Made by a program: the position numbers and the translations under genes. The notes under the pieces were generated by a model, which was not told the origin of the DNA, made no database searches, and saw nothing but the letters and a program-made list of their open reading frames with translations. From Oscillochloris sp. ZM17-4 (GTDB lineage Bacteria > Chloroflexota > Chloroflexia > Chloroflexales > Chloroflexaceae), in contig NZ_JAIEWN010000040.1 in assembly GCF_019599295.1 (NCBI RefSeq), positions 1-35,825 on the forward strand: a stretch of 35,825 nt of DNA. The letters run 5' to 3'. Shown piece after piece: positions 1 to 5,927 of the stretch (position 1 is its first letter; every line of letters starts with the position of its first letter).

Positions 1-1
1 C

Positions 2-328
2 GAGCTGCCGGGCGCGCGCGCGGCGGCCCGCACGCTCAGCGCCGCCACGCCGCCCAGCCAGATCGACCTGCTGCTGCGGCCATACGGTGAGGCGACAATC
101 CGTGTGCTACACTACGCGGAGGCAGGATCGCCCGGGCAGCTCGCGGCGCGCTATCAGGGCGAGATCCGGCCGGCTCGGCCGCCTCTGGATGGGCGCGACC
201 TCCAGCGGCTCGGCGTCGCCCCCGGGCCGGCGATCGGCAGGGCGCTGGCCTCCCTTCGCGCCGCCTACCTCGATGGCGAGATCCAGACGCGCGAGCAGGC
301 CGAGCAGTGGGTGCGCGCGCAGATATGA
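2..328 (+). CDS. C-terminal part of a tRNA nucleotidyltransferase / poly(A) polymerase family protein (5' end outside window)
   Basis: Only the last 108 codons are present; the reading frame is open from base 2 to the TGA at 326-328. The end of the protein carries a stretch reading LDGRDLQRLGVAPGPAIGR and then LDGEIQTREQAEQWV. This is the typical C-terminal helical pattern of bacterial class II CCA-adding enzymes and related poly(A) polymerase-like proteins (GxDLxxLGxxPGPxIGxxL...LDGEIxTxEEA). The catalytic head domain would lie upstream and is not visible, so CCA-adding, A-adding and other family activities cannot be told apart. It probably acts on tRNA 3' ends in the cytoplasm. It is followed 60 bases later by the M42 peptidase on the same strand. 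A weak hairpin at 340-364 lies in the gap. Confidence 0.72.
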   Translation, partial: ELPGARAAARTLSAATPPSQIDLLLRPYGEATIRVLHYAEAGSPGQLAARYQGEIRPARPPLDGRDLQRLGVAPGPAIGRALASLRAAYLDGEIQTREQAEQWVRAQI

Positions 329-339
329 TATACGGGCGT

Positions 340-364
340 AGCGCGCTGCCGTAAGGGCGCAGCG
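340..364 (+). terminator. Short hairpin after the CCA-type gene
   Basis: CGCGCTGC at 340-347 pairs with GCAGCGCG at 357-364 across a nine-base loop containing GTAAGGGC. The loop resembles the outer arm of the 37-nt palindrome family found elsewhere in the window. There is no T-run. It may be a weak terminator or a decayed family member. Confidence 0.3.
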
Positions 365-388
365 CGATGCGTCCCAACAGGAGGCCCT

Positions 389-1465
389 ATGGACGAGACC
401 CTGACCATGCTCAAAGATCTGGCCGAGGCGCCCGGCGTGCCGGGCCAGGAGAGCGCCGTTCGCCGGGTGATGCGCCGCTACCTTGAGCCGCTCAGCGAGA
501 TCATGGTCGATAACCTCGGCAGCGTGATCGGCCGCAAGGCCGGCGCCGCTGAGGGGCCGAAGGTGATGATCGCCGGCCACCTCGACGAGATCGGCTTTAT
601 GGTCACCCGCATCACCGACGAGGGCTTCCTGAAGTTCCAGACCCTCGGCGGCTGGTGGGAGCAGGTCATGCTCGCGCAGCGGGTCGAGGTCTACACGCGC
701 CAGGGGCCGCTGATCGGCCTGATCGGCTCCAAGCCGCCGCACATCCTCTCGCCCGAGGAGCGCAACAAGGTGGTGGACCGCAAGACGATGTTTATCGACA
801 TCGGCGCCTCGTCGCGGGCCGAGGCCGAGTCCTGGGGCGTGCGGCCGGGCGACGCGGTGGTCCCGGTCGGCCCCTTCGCCCAGATGCGCAACCCCGACAT
901 GCTCATGGCCAAGGCCTGGGACAACCGCTTCGGCTGCGCGCTGGTGATCGAGACGCTGCGCCGGCTGGGCGAGGGCGGCCACCCGAACGTGGTCTACGGC
1001 GTCGGCACGGTGCAGGAGGAGGTCGGCCTGCGCGGGGCGGCCACCACCACCAACCTGATCGCCCCCGACATCGGCATCGCCCTGGACACGGGCATCGCCG
1101 GGGATATGCCGGGCGTCGGGCCGGATGAGGCGGCGGGCAAGGTTGGCGGCGGCCCGGTGCTGCTGATCTACGACGGCTCGATGATCGCGCACACCGGCCT
1201 GCGCAACCTGCTGCTCGATGTGGCTGAGGCCGAGGGCATCCCCGTCCAGTTCGACAAGATGCCGGGCGGCGGCACCGACGCCGGGCGCATGCATATCTTC
1301 GGCGGCGGGGTGCCCTCGATCGTGCTCGGCATCGCCGTGCGCTACATCCACACCCACACGGCGATCATGCATCGGCGCGACTTCGACCAGTCGGTGGATC
1401 TGCTCGCCGCCCTGATCCGCCGCCTCGACGCCGAGACCGTGCGCCAGCTCAAGGCCGGGGAGTAA
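389..1465 (+). CDS. M42 family metallopeptidase (glutamyl aminopeptidase / TET-like)
   Basis: 358 residues, full length for the family. M42 enzymes are cytoplasmic dinuclear-metal aminopeptidases that usually form large tetrahedral assemblies and trim peptides from the N-terminus. The expected metal and catalytic residues are visible: His64 in GHLDEIG, Asp178 in AWDNRFG, Glu210/Glu211 in VQEEVGLRG, Asp233 in ALDTG, and His321/His323 in YIHTHT. The start is supported by AGGAGG about six bases upstream of ATG389. No signal peptide is seen. The substrate (acidic, hydrophobic or lysyl N-terminus) cannot be predicted, and some relatives were historically called endoglucanase M, which should not be used here. 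A hairpin follows the stop. Confidence 0.93.
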   Translation: MDETLTMLKDLAEAPGVPGQESAVRRVMRRYLEPLSEIMVDNLGSVIGRKAGAAEGPKVMIAGHLDEIGFMVTRITDEGFLKFQTLGGWWEQVMLAQRVEVYTRQGPLIGLIGSKPPHILSPEERNKVVDRKTMFIDIGASSRAEAESWGVRPGDAVVPVGPFAQMRNPDMLMAKAWDNRFGCALVIETLRRLGEGGHPNVVYGVGTVQEEVGLRGAATTTNLIAPDIGIALDTGIAGDMPGVGPDEAAGKVGGGPVLLIYDGSMIAHTGLRNLLLDVAEAEGIPVQFDKMPGGGTDAGRMHIFGGGVPSIVLGIAVRYIHTHTAIMHRRDFDQSVDLLAALIRRLDAETVRQLKAGE

Positions 1466-1469
1466 TGCA

Positions 1470-1522
1470 ACACCCTGCGGCGACGTGGGGAGAGGGGGGG
1501 AGTTCTCGCCACCGCAGGGTGT
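1470..1522 (+). terminator. Hairpin downstream of the M42 peptidase gene
   Basis: An 11-bp perfect inverted repeat (ACACCCTGCGG / CCGCAGGGTGT) with a 31-base G-rich loop starts five bases after the peptidase stop codon. No T-run follows, so it is a possible but unproven transcript end. The rest of 1523-1650 shows nothing I can interpret. Confidence 0.4.
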
Positions 1523-1644
1523 ACGTAAAGAGTGTAGCCTGCTGTCATTAGAAACGGCTGAGGAGATTTGCCTGGTTTCTTCCCTTTTAGTTAAGGGGCT
1601 GCAACTTTCAACCGCCATGAGGCGCGCGGGGGGCGGCGCAGGCC

Positions 1645-1691
1645 AAAAAACAGTGAGGGTGTGGGCGCGCGAAGCGCTCCCATACCCTCAC
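1645..1691 (-). terminator. Rho-independent terminator of the minus-strand glycosyltransferase operon
   Basis: Read on the minus strand, GTGAGGGTATGGGAGCGC pairs imperfectly with GCGCCCACACCCTCAC over a GCGAA-type loop and is followed a few bases later by six T residues (plus-strand AAAAAA at 1645-1650). The glycosyltransferase stop codon (1688-1690) is inside the 5' arm. This is the most conventional intrinsic terminator in the window. Confidence 0.7.
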
Positions 1692-2695
1692 CCATACGCC
1701 TGGAGCAGGGCCGCCAGCCGACGCTGCGTGCGCAGGGCGGCCAGGGGCGCGGGGGCCGGCTCGACCCAGGCGGCCAGCTCGCCGATCGGCGTCGTGCGGG
1801 CCGCCTGGATCTGCCGGCGCTGGGCGAGGAGCGCGGGCAGCTCGCGCACGGCCTCCAGCCGCCCGGCGACGATGGCCGGCTGGCCCCGCAGCAGCCCGTA
1901 CGCCGCCGCCAGCAGGTCGTAGCGCAGGGTGGCCGGCAGGCAGCCGCGCAGGATGGGCGTAGGCAGGCAGCGCACGATCAGGCGCAGCCGGTTGCGCCCG
2001 AGCAGCCGCTGCTTGAAGGGGCTGCCCTGGCCGCCCGTGGCCGAGTAGACGTGGCGCGCCCGCGCCCCCGGGGCCAGCACCGCGCCCCAGCCGCGCAGCC
2101 GCGCCCGCCAGGCCAGGTCGGCGTCCTCCAGGTAGCTGAAGAACTCGCCCGCGAAGACGCCCACGTCGTCCAGCATCGCGCGGCGCAGCAGGGCCAGCCC
2201 GCCGCTGGCCCCGAAGATCTCCACCGGCTCGGCCGGCATCTGCGCCACCGGCGTGCCCAGGTGCAGGTCGGTGGCCACCCCGTCGCCCTGGAAGATAATC
2301 CCCGCCGAGGCGACGACCTCGGGCCGGCGGCTGAAGACCAGCGCCCCGGCGGCGGCCCCCGCCCGCGGGCTCTCGCGCAGGGCCGCCCAGAGCGCGCCCA
2401 CGCAGCCCGGCTCGGCCATGGCGTCGTCGTTGATCAGCAGCAGCAGCTCGCCCCGCGCGGCGCGGATGCCGGCGTTGGTGCCCCCGGCGAATCCCAGGTT
2501 CGCGGGCAGGCTGATCACGCGCACGTCGGGGGCGTATCGGCGCGCCCAGTCGCCCGCATGGTCGCGCGAGGCGTTATCCACCAGGACGATCTCGTCCTGA
2601 GGCTGAAGCTGGGCGCGCAGGGCGCTCAGGCATGCCGGCAGGAAGCGCAGGGCGCCCCAGGTGGGGATGACGGCGGAGATCGTGGGCCGGGTCAT
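1688..2695 (-). CDS. Family 2 glycosyltransferase (WbbL/rhamnosyltransferase-like)
   Basis: 335 residues. GT2 (GT-A fold) enzymes transfer a sugar from a nucleotide donor to a cell-surface or lipid acceptor. Visible signatures are the N-terminal nucleotide-binding stretch SAVIPTWGALRFL, LVDNASRD, the acidic metal-binding LLINDDA, and the later SYLEDADLAWRAR, which is typical of the rhamnosyltransferase-like branch. No membrane helices are evident. The ATG at 2695 overlaps the TGA of the upstream FAD gene (ATGA), which implies translational coupling and a shared task, possibly sugar decoration of an isoprenoid or carotenoid product. That pathway link is inference. An open frame continues upstream to 3139, but that part is a shadow of the FAD gene. 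Confidence 0.88.
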   Translation of the reverse strand: MTRPTISAVIPTWGALRFLPACLSALRAQLQPQDEIVLVDNASRDHAGDWARRYAPDVRVISLPANLGFAGGTNAGIRAARGELLLLINDDAMAEPGCVGALWAALRESPRAGAAAGALVFSRRPEVVASAGIIFQGDGVATDLHLGTPVAQMPAEPVEIFGASGGLALLRRAMLDDVGVFAGEFFSYLEDADLAWRARLRGWGAVLAPGARARHVYSATGGQGSPFKQRLLGRNRLRLIVRCLPTPILRGCLPATLRYDLLAAAYGLLRGQPAIVAGRLEAVRELPALLAQRRQIQAARTTPIGELAAWVEPAPAPLAALRTQRRLAALLQAYG

Positions 2696-4260
2696 CGCTT
2701 CCGCACCATCCTCCTCACCCCGCGCAGCGCCCGCTCCAGCCCGCGGGCCAGCGGCTCGGGCGGGGTCGCCGGGATGACGGCGGGCGCGGGCAGTCCGAGC
2801 TCGCCCAGCGCGCGGGCGGCGGCGGCCACCCCGGTGACGCAGGCCCGCTCCAGGAAGAGGGCCGGGTGCGGGTAGGCCACCCAGTCGCCGCAGCAGGAGA
2901 TGTCGGGCCAGGGGCTGGCCACGGCCAGGTGGCGCGGCCCGCCGCTGGCCCCGAAGCGGGTGTGGCTGGGCGGGTTGCGCCGGACGGTCTGGTGGATGAG
3001 CTGGCCGCGCAGCTCGGGGTGCGCGCGCTGGATGTCGGCGGCGGCGCGGGCGATCAGGGCCGCGTCGGGCTGGGCCAGCACCTCGGGCGGCCCGTAGATG
3101 TGGGCCTCGACCACCGCCCCGCCGGTGGCCGCGTGCCACGCCGCCGCGTCGCGCTGGAAGCGCTGGAGCCAGAAGAAGTTGTCGATCGTCATCTCGCCGC
3201 TACAGATGCCCGACTCGGCGCTGCTGCGCGGCGCGCGCGCGAACCAGAGCCGCACCACGCCCGTCTCCAAGCCGGCGGGCCAGACCATGTCGGCGGCGCG
3301 CGCGGCGGTGTCGGGGCTGGCGGCGAGCAGGCGGCGGGCGGCCTGGGCGTCGAGGGCCAGCACGACCTGGGGCGCCTCGGCGGCGTGCGCGGCCTCGCCC
3401 TCGCCCCAGCGGACGCGCCAGCCGCCGGGCGTGCGCTCGACGCACGTGGCCGTCGCGCCGGCGCGGATCGCCCCGCCGTGGGCCGTGATCGCGGCGGCGA
3501 GCGGGTCGATCACCGCCGCGCCCGAGTCGGCCGGCAGATAGTCGAAGGCCCAGGAGTCGCGCCGGAGCATGGTGTAGAAGCGCAGGAAGGCCAGGAACCC
3601 GGCCAGGGGCACCTCCTCGGGGCGGGCGGCCAGGCCGCTGCGCATCAGGGCCGAGACGAAGGCGCGCAGGCGGACGGGCCAGCCGTCGAAGAGGCCTGCC
3701 ACACTGCGCTCGCCGAAGTCGATCTCCTCCATCAGCGGGTCGTAGGCCAGGGCCAGGTAGAGGCTGCCGGCCACCCGGGGCAGGCCGATGAGATCGGCGA
3801 GGGTGAGCATGCGCAGGAAGGAGGGGCGCAGCAGCAGGCCGAGGTAGTGCAGGGGCGCGGGGAAGAGGCTGCGGCGCACGGCGCTGCCGGCCTCGGCGCG
3901 CAGCACCCGCCCGCCCTCGGCGTGGACCCAGTCCTCGCGCAGGGCCGGCACCCGATCTGCGGCGATGCCGTGGCGGGCCAGGGTGGCCCGCAGGTTATGG
4001 TACTGCCCCCACAGCCCGTGGATGCCGTGCTCGGCGGTGAACCGCCAGCTGCGCCCGCCATGCTCCAGCGAGACCGTGTCGCCGCCGGCGAGCCGGCCGC
4101 CCAGCCGCGCGTCGGCCTCCAGCAGCAGCGGGCGCGCCCCGGCCTCGGCCAGGCTCAGCGCCGCAGTGAGGCCGGCGAGGCCGCCGCCGATCACAATTGC
4201 AGATTGCAGATTGCAGATTGCAGATTGAGCTGGAGCCGCCAATCTGCAATCTGCAATCAT
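2692..4260 (-). CDS. FAD-dependent amine-oxidase/desaturase family protein (HpnE/carotenoid desaturase-like) with a repeat-derived 5' end
   Basis: The body shows a clean FAD-binding Rossmann start, VIGGGLAGLTAALSLAEAG, then LLEADARLGGRLAG, and a C-terminal FAD motif region around CGDWVAYPHPALFLERA. This is the layout of the flavin amine oxidase / phytoene-desaturase / squalene-associated desaturase superfamily. The substrate is probably a hydrophobic polyene or isoprenoid. The oddity is the 5' end: the natural start just before VIGGG is missing, and the in-frame upstream codons come from a heptamer array (residues ICNLQSAI) running into the tRNA. Candidate starts are ATG4260 inside the array (522 residues, no Shine-Dalgarno) or GTG4194, directly at VIGGG. 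The stop overlaps the glycosyltransferase start. The gene may be normally expressed from a repaired start or may be impaired. Confidence 0.8.
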   Translation of the reverse strand: MIADCRLAAPAQSAICNLQSAIVIGGGLAGLTAALSLAEAGARPLLLEADARLGGRLAGGDTVSLEHGGRSWRFTAEHGIHGLWGQYHNLRATLARHGIAADRVPALREDWVHAEGGRVLRAEAGSAVRRSLFPAPLHYLGLLLRPSFLRMLTLADLIGLPRVAGSLYLALAYDPLMEEIDFGERSVAGLFDGWPVRLRAFVSALMRSGLAARPEEVPLAGFLAFLRFYTMLRRDSWAFDYLPADSGAAVIDPLAAAITAHGGAIRAGATATCVERTPGGWRVRWGEGEAAHAAEAPQVVLALDAQAARRLLAASPDTAARAADMVWPAGLETGVVRLWFARAPRSSAESGICSGEMTIDNFFWLQRFQRDAAAWHAATGGAVVEAHIYGPPEVLAQPDAALIARAAADIQRAHPELRGQLIHQTVRRNPPSHTRFGASGGPRHLAVASPWPDISCCGDWVAYPHPALFLERACVTGVAAAARALGELGLPAPAVIPATPPEPLARGLERALRGVRRMVRKR

Positions 4261-4275
4261 ACAATCTGCAATCTT
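4196..4275. repeat. Two-armed heptamer array, unit GATTGCA
   Basis: The left arm (4196-4227) is a tandem run of ATTGCAG-phase heptamers. The right arm (4241-4275) contains its reverse complement, TGCAATC units, with one interruption. The loop is 13 bases. The array sits between the FAD gene body and the tRNA and supplies codons to the FAD reading frame. Confidence 0.9.
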
Positions 4276-4277
4276 GT

Positions 4278-4353
4278 TGGTGGGCCGCCCGGGATTCGAA
4301 CCCAGAACCATTCGGTTATGAGCCGATTGCTCTGACCGTTGAGCTAGCGGCCC
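4278..4353 (-). tRNA. tRNA with CAU anticodon (elongator Met, or Ile2 after lysidine modification)
   Basis: 76 bases with CCA encoded. The fold is GGGCCGC/GCGGCCC acceptor (7 bp), GCTC/GAGC D-stem, anticodon loop CTCATAA, T-stem CTGGG/CCCGG with the TTCGAAT loop, and discriminator A. The top pair of the anticodon stem is an A-A mismatch (27-43). A CAU anticodon can mean initiator Met, elongator Met or Ile2 read as AUA after TilS modification. The initiator is unlikely because 1-72 is a normal G-C pair. Pairs 4-69 and 5-68 are both C-G, which I recall as features favouring TilS recognition in E. coli, so Ile2 is a real possibility. It lies between the methyltransferase and FAD genes, on the same strand. 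Confidence 0.93.
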
Positions 4354-4360
4354 CCGTATC

Positions 4361-4366
4361 ATTATA
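4361..4366 (-). promoter_or_regulatory. Probable -10 box of the tRNA gene
   Basis: On the minus strand TATAAT ends seven bases before the first tRNA base, which is a plausible spacing. No good -35 box is seen: the place where it should be is occupied by the AAAAGGC-type heptamer array, which begins at about 4367. Confidence 0.45.
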
Positions 4367-4443
4367 AAGGTAAAAGGCAAAAGGCAAAAGGTAAAAACTC
4401 TTCACTCGCGCCTTTTACCTGTCCCCTTTTACCTTTTACCTTT
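4367..4443. repeat. Two-armed heptamer array, unit AAAAGGC/AAAAGGT
   Basis: The left arm (4367-4397) has tandem AAAAGGC and AAAAGGT units. The right arm (4411-4443) has the complementary CCTTTTA and CCCTTTT units. The loop is about 13 bases. The TAA stop of the adjacent minus-strand methyltransferase is contributed by the right arm (TTA at 4436-4438). Confidence 0.88.
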
Positions 4444-5212
4444 CCCCGACCACCAGCAGCATCGAGCGGGTGGGCGGGATGGCCGTGGTGAGGGCGTAGA
4501 AGGCGCCCTTGACCAGCACGCGCAGCGGGTGCGTGCGCAGCCGCCCGGCCTCCAGGCCGACCTTCTCCCATGGCGCCTCGTACTGGCGGGCAACCACGCG
4601 GAAGCCGGCCTGCTCGACCAGCCAGCTCAGCTCGCCCATGGTGTAGGTGCGGCTATGGGTGGTGTAGCGCTGCTCGCCCTCCAGCCGCATCTGGTGGCGG
4701 AACTCGTCGCGGGTGAGCAGGCTCTGCCAGAGCAGCATGCGCAGGATGCCGCGCGCCCGGCTCTTGAAGTAGAGCTCGTTGGGCGTGGTGATCAGCAGCC
4801 GCCCGCCCGGCCGCAGCACGCGGCGGAACTCGCGCAGCACCGGCAGCGGCGAGTAGACCAGGTGCTCGATCACCTCGGAGAAGACCACCTGCTCGAACGA
4901 ATCGTCGTCGAAGGGCAGGGCCTCGCGCTCCAGGTGTACCTGGCGCACCTCGACGCCCAGCCGCTCCCAGAGCGCCCTGCGCGTGAAGGGGTCCAGGTCG
5001 GCCCCGCTCACCTTGTAGCCGGACTGGACGAGCAGCTCGGTGAAGTGGCCGGGGGTGACGCCCACCTCCAGCACGCTGGCGCCGGGCGGCGCGGTAATAG
5101 CCCGCAGCATGGCGGCGAAGCGGTGGCGGTGCAGGCGGAAGTAGTGCGCCTTGCCGTCGGCCTCGGCGCTGCGCGCCACCTGGGCGAAGAGGGACTGGGT
5201 GTTTGTTGCCAT
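4436..5212 (-). CDS. Class I SAM-dependent methyltransferase
   Basis: 258 residues. SAM-binding motif I is seen as VLEVGVTPGHFTELL, an acidic motif II as SGADLDPF, then LPFDDDSFEQVVFSEVIEHL and RPGGRLLITTPNE. This is the UbiE/Methyltransf_11-type order. The acceptor is unknown; a small molecule or lipid is more likely than nucleic acid. The C-terminal 30 residues (GAFYALTTAIPPTR) are mildly hydrophobic. ATG5212 is chosen because GGAGGAG lies about 10 bases upstream; an upstream ATG at 5272 has no such site. The gene ends inside the heptamer array at 4367-4443. It precedes the tRNA and the FAD-glycosyltransferase pair on the same strand, but the arrays make a single operon uncertain. Confidence 0.85.
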   Translation of the reverse strand: MATNTQSLFAQVARSAEADGKAHYFRLHRHRFAAMLRAITAPPGASVLEVGVTPGHFTELLVQSGYKVSGADLDPFTRRALWERLGVEVRQVHLEREALPFDDDSFEQVVFSEVIEHLVYSPLPVLREFRRVLRPGGRLLITTPNELYFKSRARGILRMLLWQSLLTRDEFRHQMRLEGEQRYTTHSRTYTMGELSWLVEQAGFRVVARQYEAPWEKVGLEAGRLRTHPLRVLVKGAFYALTTAIPPTRSMLLVVGER

Positions 5213-5330
5213 ATCGGGGCCGCTCCTCCAAACGAAATGCCGCCAGCCAGGCGTAAGCCGAACCGGCGGCATATAGTATCATAGAAATGAGCGGGGCCGC
5301 CTATTTGGCCCCGGCACAGCGCTGACACAA

Positions 5331-5451
5331 CGATCCTGGGGCTGCTCCCCAGACCTGCTTTTTGCTGGGATTGGGCGGCTACGCCGCCCAATCCCAGCAA
5401 AAAAAGAACGTGGGGGCGGCGAGGCCGCCCCCACACCCCCACCGGGAGGTA
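5331..5451 (+). repeat. Three-hairpin intergenic element ending in a Shine-Dalgarno-like sequence (copy 1)
   Basis: In order: a GGGG/CCCC hairpin (CCTGGGGCTGCTCCCCAG), a TTGGGCGGC/GCCGCCCAA hairpin flanked by TGCTGGG/CCCAGCA, and a GTGGGGGCGGC/GCCGCCCCCAC hairpin. These are followed by a CACCCCCACC run and then GGGAGGTA. The same order and sequences recur on the minus strand at 26293-26433. Here the terminal GGGAGGT serves as the ribosome-binding site of the holin-like gene. Confidence 0.8.
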
Positions 5452-5454
5452 CCT

Positions 5455-5880
5455 ATGCAAAACCAACCTGTGATCCCCACAGACAACCGCCCGCCCTGGC
5501 AGCGGCTGCTGCTGCGCTGGCTGATCAGCAGCCTGGCGATCTTCGCCGCGACCTGGCTGGTGCCGGGGATCGAGTTCAGCGGGCCGGGCTGGCAGATCGG
5601 CGTGGTGGCCCTGGTCTTCGGCCTGCTCAACGCCCTGCTGCGCCCGCTGATCTACCTGCTCACCTGCCCACTGGTGCTGCTCACCCTGGGGCTCTTCGGC
5701 CTGGTGATCAACGCCGTCATGCTCGGCATCACCTCGGCCCTGGCCGACCAGCTCGGCATCCAGTTCCACGTCTACGGCTTCTGGCCGGCCTTCTTCGGCG
5801 GCCTGGTGATCTCGCTCGTCGCCACCGCGCTCAGCTTCCTCGCCGGGGACACGAATGTGCAGGTGGTGCGGGTGAAGTAA
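5455..5880 (+). CDS. Phage holin family 4 / YvlD-like small membrane protein
   Basis: 141 residues with about four hydrophobic segments: LLLRWLISSLAIFAATWLV, then the VALVFGLLNALLRPLIYLLT stretch, LVLLTLGLFGLVINAVMLGI and FFGGLVISLVATALSFLA. The combination NALLRPL and LTLGLFGLVINA is typical of the YvlD/'4TM phage holin' family, which is chromosomal in most bacteria and probably an inner-membrane stress-related protein, not a lysis protein. The start is set by GGGAGGT five bases upstream of ATG5455; that site is the end of a repeated intergenic element. The stop TAA lies in the first arm of a 37-nt palindrome shared with the convergent acyl-CoA synthetase gene. Confidence 0.85.
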   Translation: MQNQPVIPTDNRPPWQRLLLRWLISSLAIFAATWLVPGIEFSGPGWQIGVVALVFGLLNALLRPLIYLLTCPLVLLTLGLFGLVINAVMLGITSALADQLGIQFHVYGFWPAFFGGLVISLVATALSFLAGDTNVQVVRVK

Positions 5881-5913
5881 GGGCGCAGCAGCGCCGCGCT
5901 GCTGCGCCCTTAC
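5877..5913. terminator. 37-nt palindrome, family A copy 1 (bidirectional terminator position)
   Basis: Arms GTAAGGGCGCAGCAGCGC and its exact reverse complement around a single central base. It lies between convergent genes; the holin-like gene's stop codon is inside it. Identical or near-identical copies are at 12710-12746, 32216-32252 and 33574-33610. Confidence 0.8.
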
Positions 5914-5927
5914 GACCCGTCACGCTC

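Noticed and set aside
107-1618. 503-codon open frame antisense to the M42 gene, and similar long antisense frames (for example 6060-7640, 14126-15295, 22246-24384)
   Set aside because: High GC makes long shadow frames common. They have Ala/Arg/Gly/His-rich low-complexity translations, no family motifs, and lie opposite genes with clear motifs.
1688-3139. A 483-residue glycosyltransferase
   Set aside because: The first 148 residues are Arg/Pro/Gly-rich shadow of the FAD gene; the ATGA overlap at 2692-2695 gives the natural start.
4196-4275. CRISPR array
   Set aside because: Units are only seven bases, without spacers, and the second arm is inverted; no cas genes are present. The same applies to all other arrays.
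5455-5880. Prophage holin indicating a phage region
   Set aside because: The YvlD-like family is widespread in chromosomes and no other phage gene is present.
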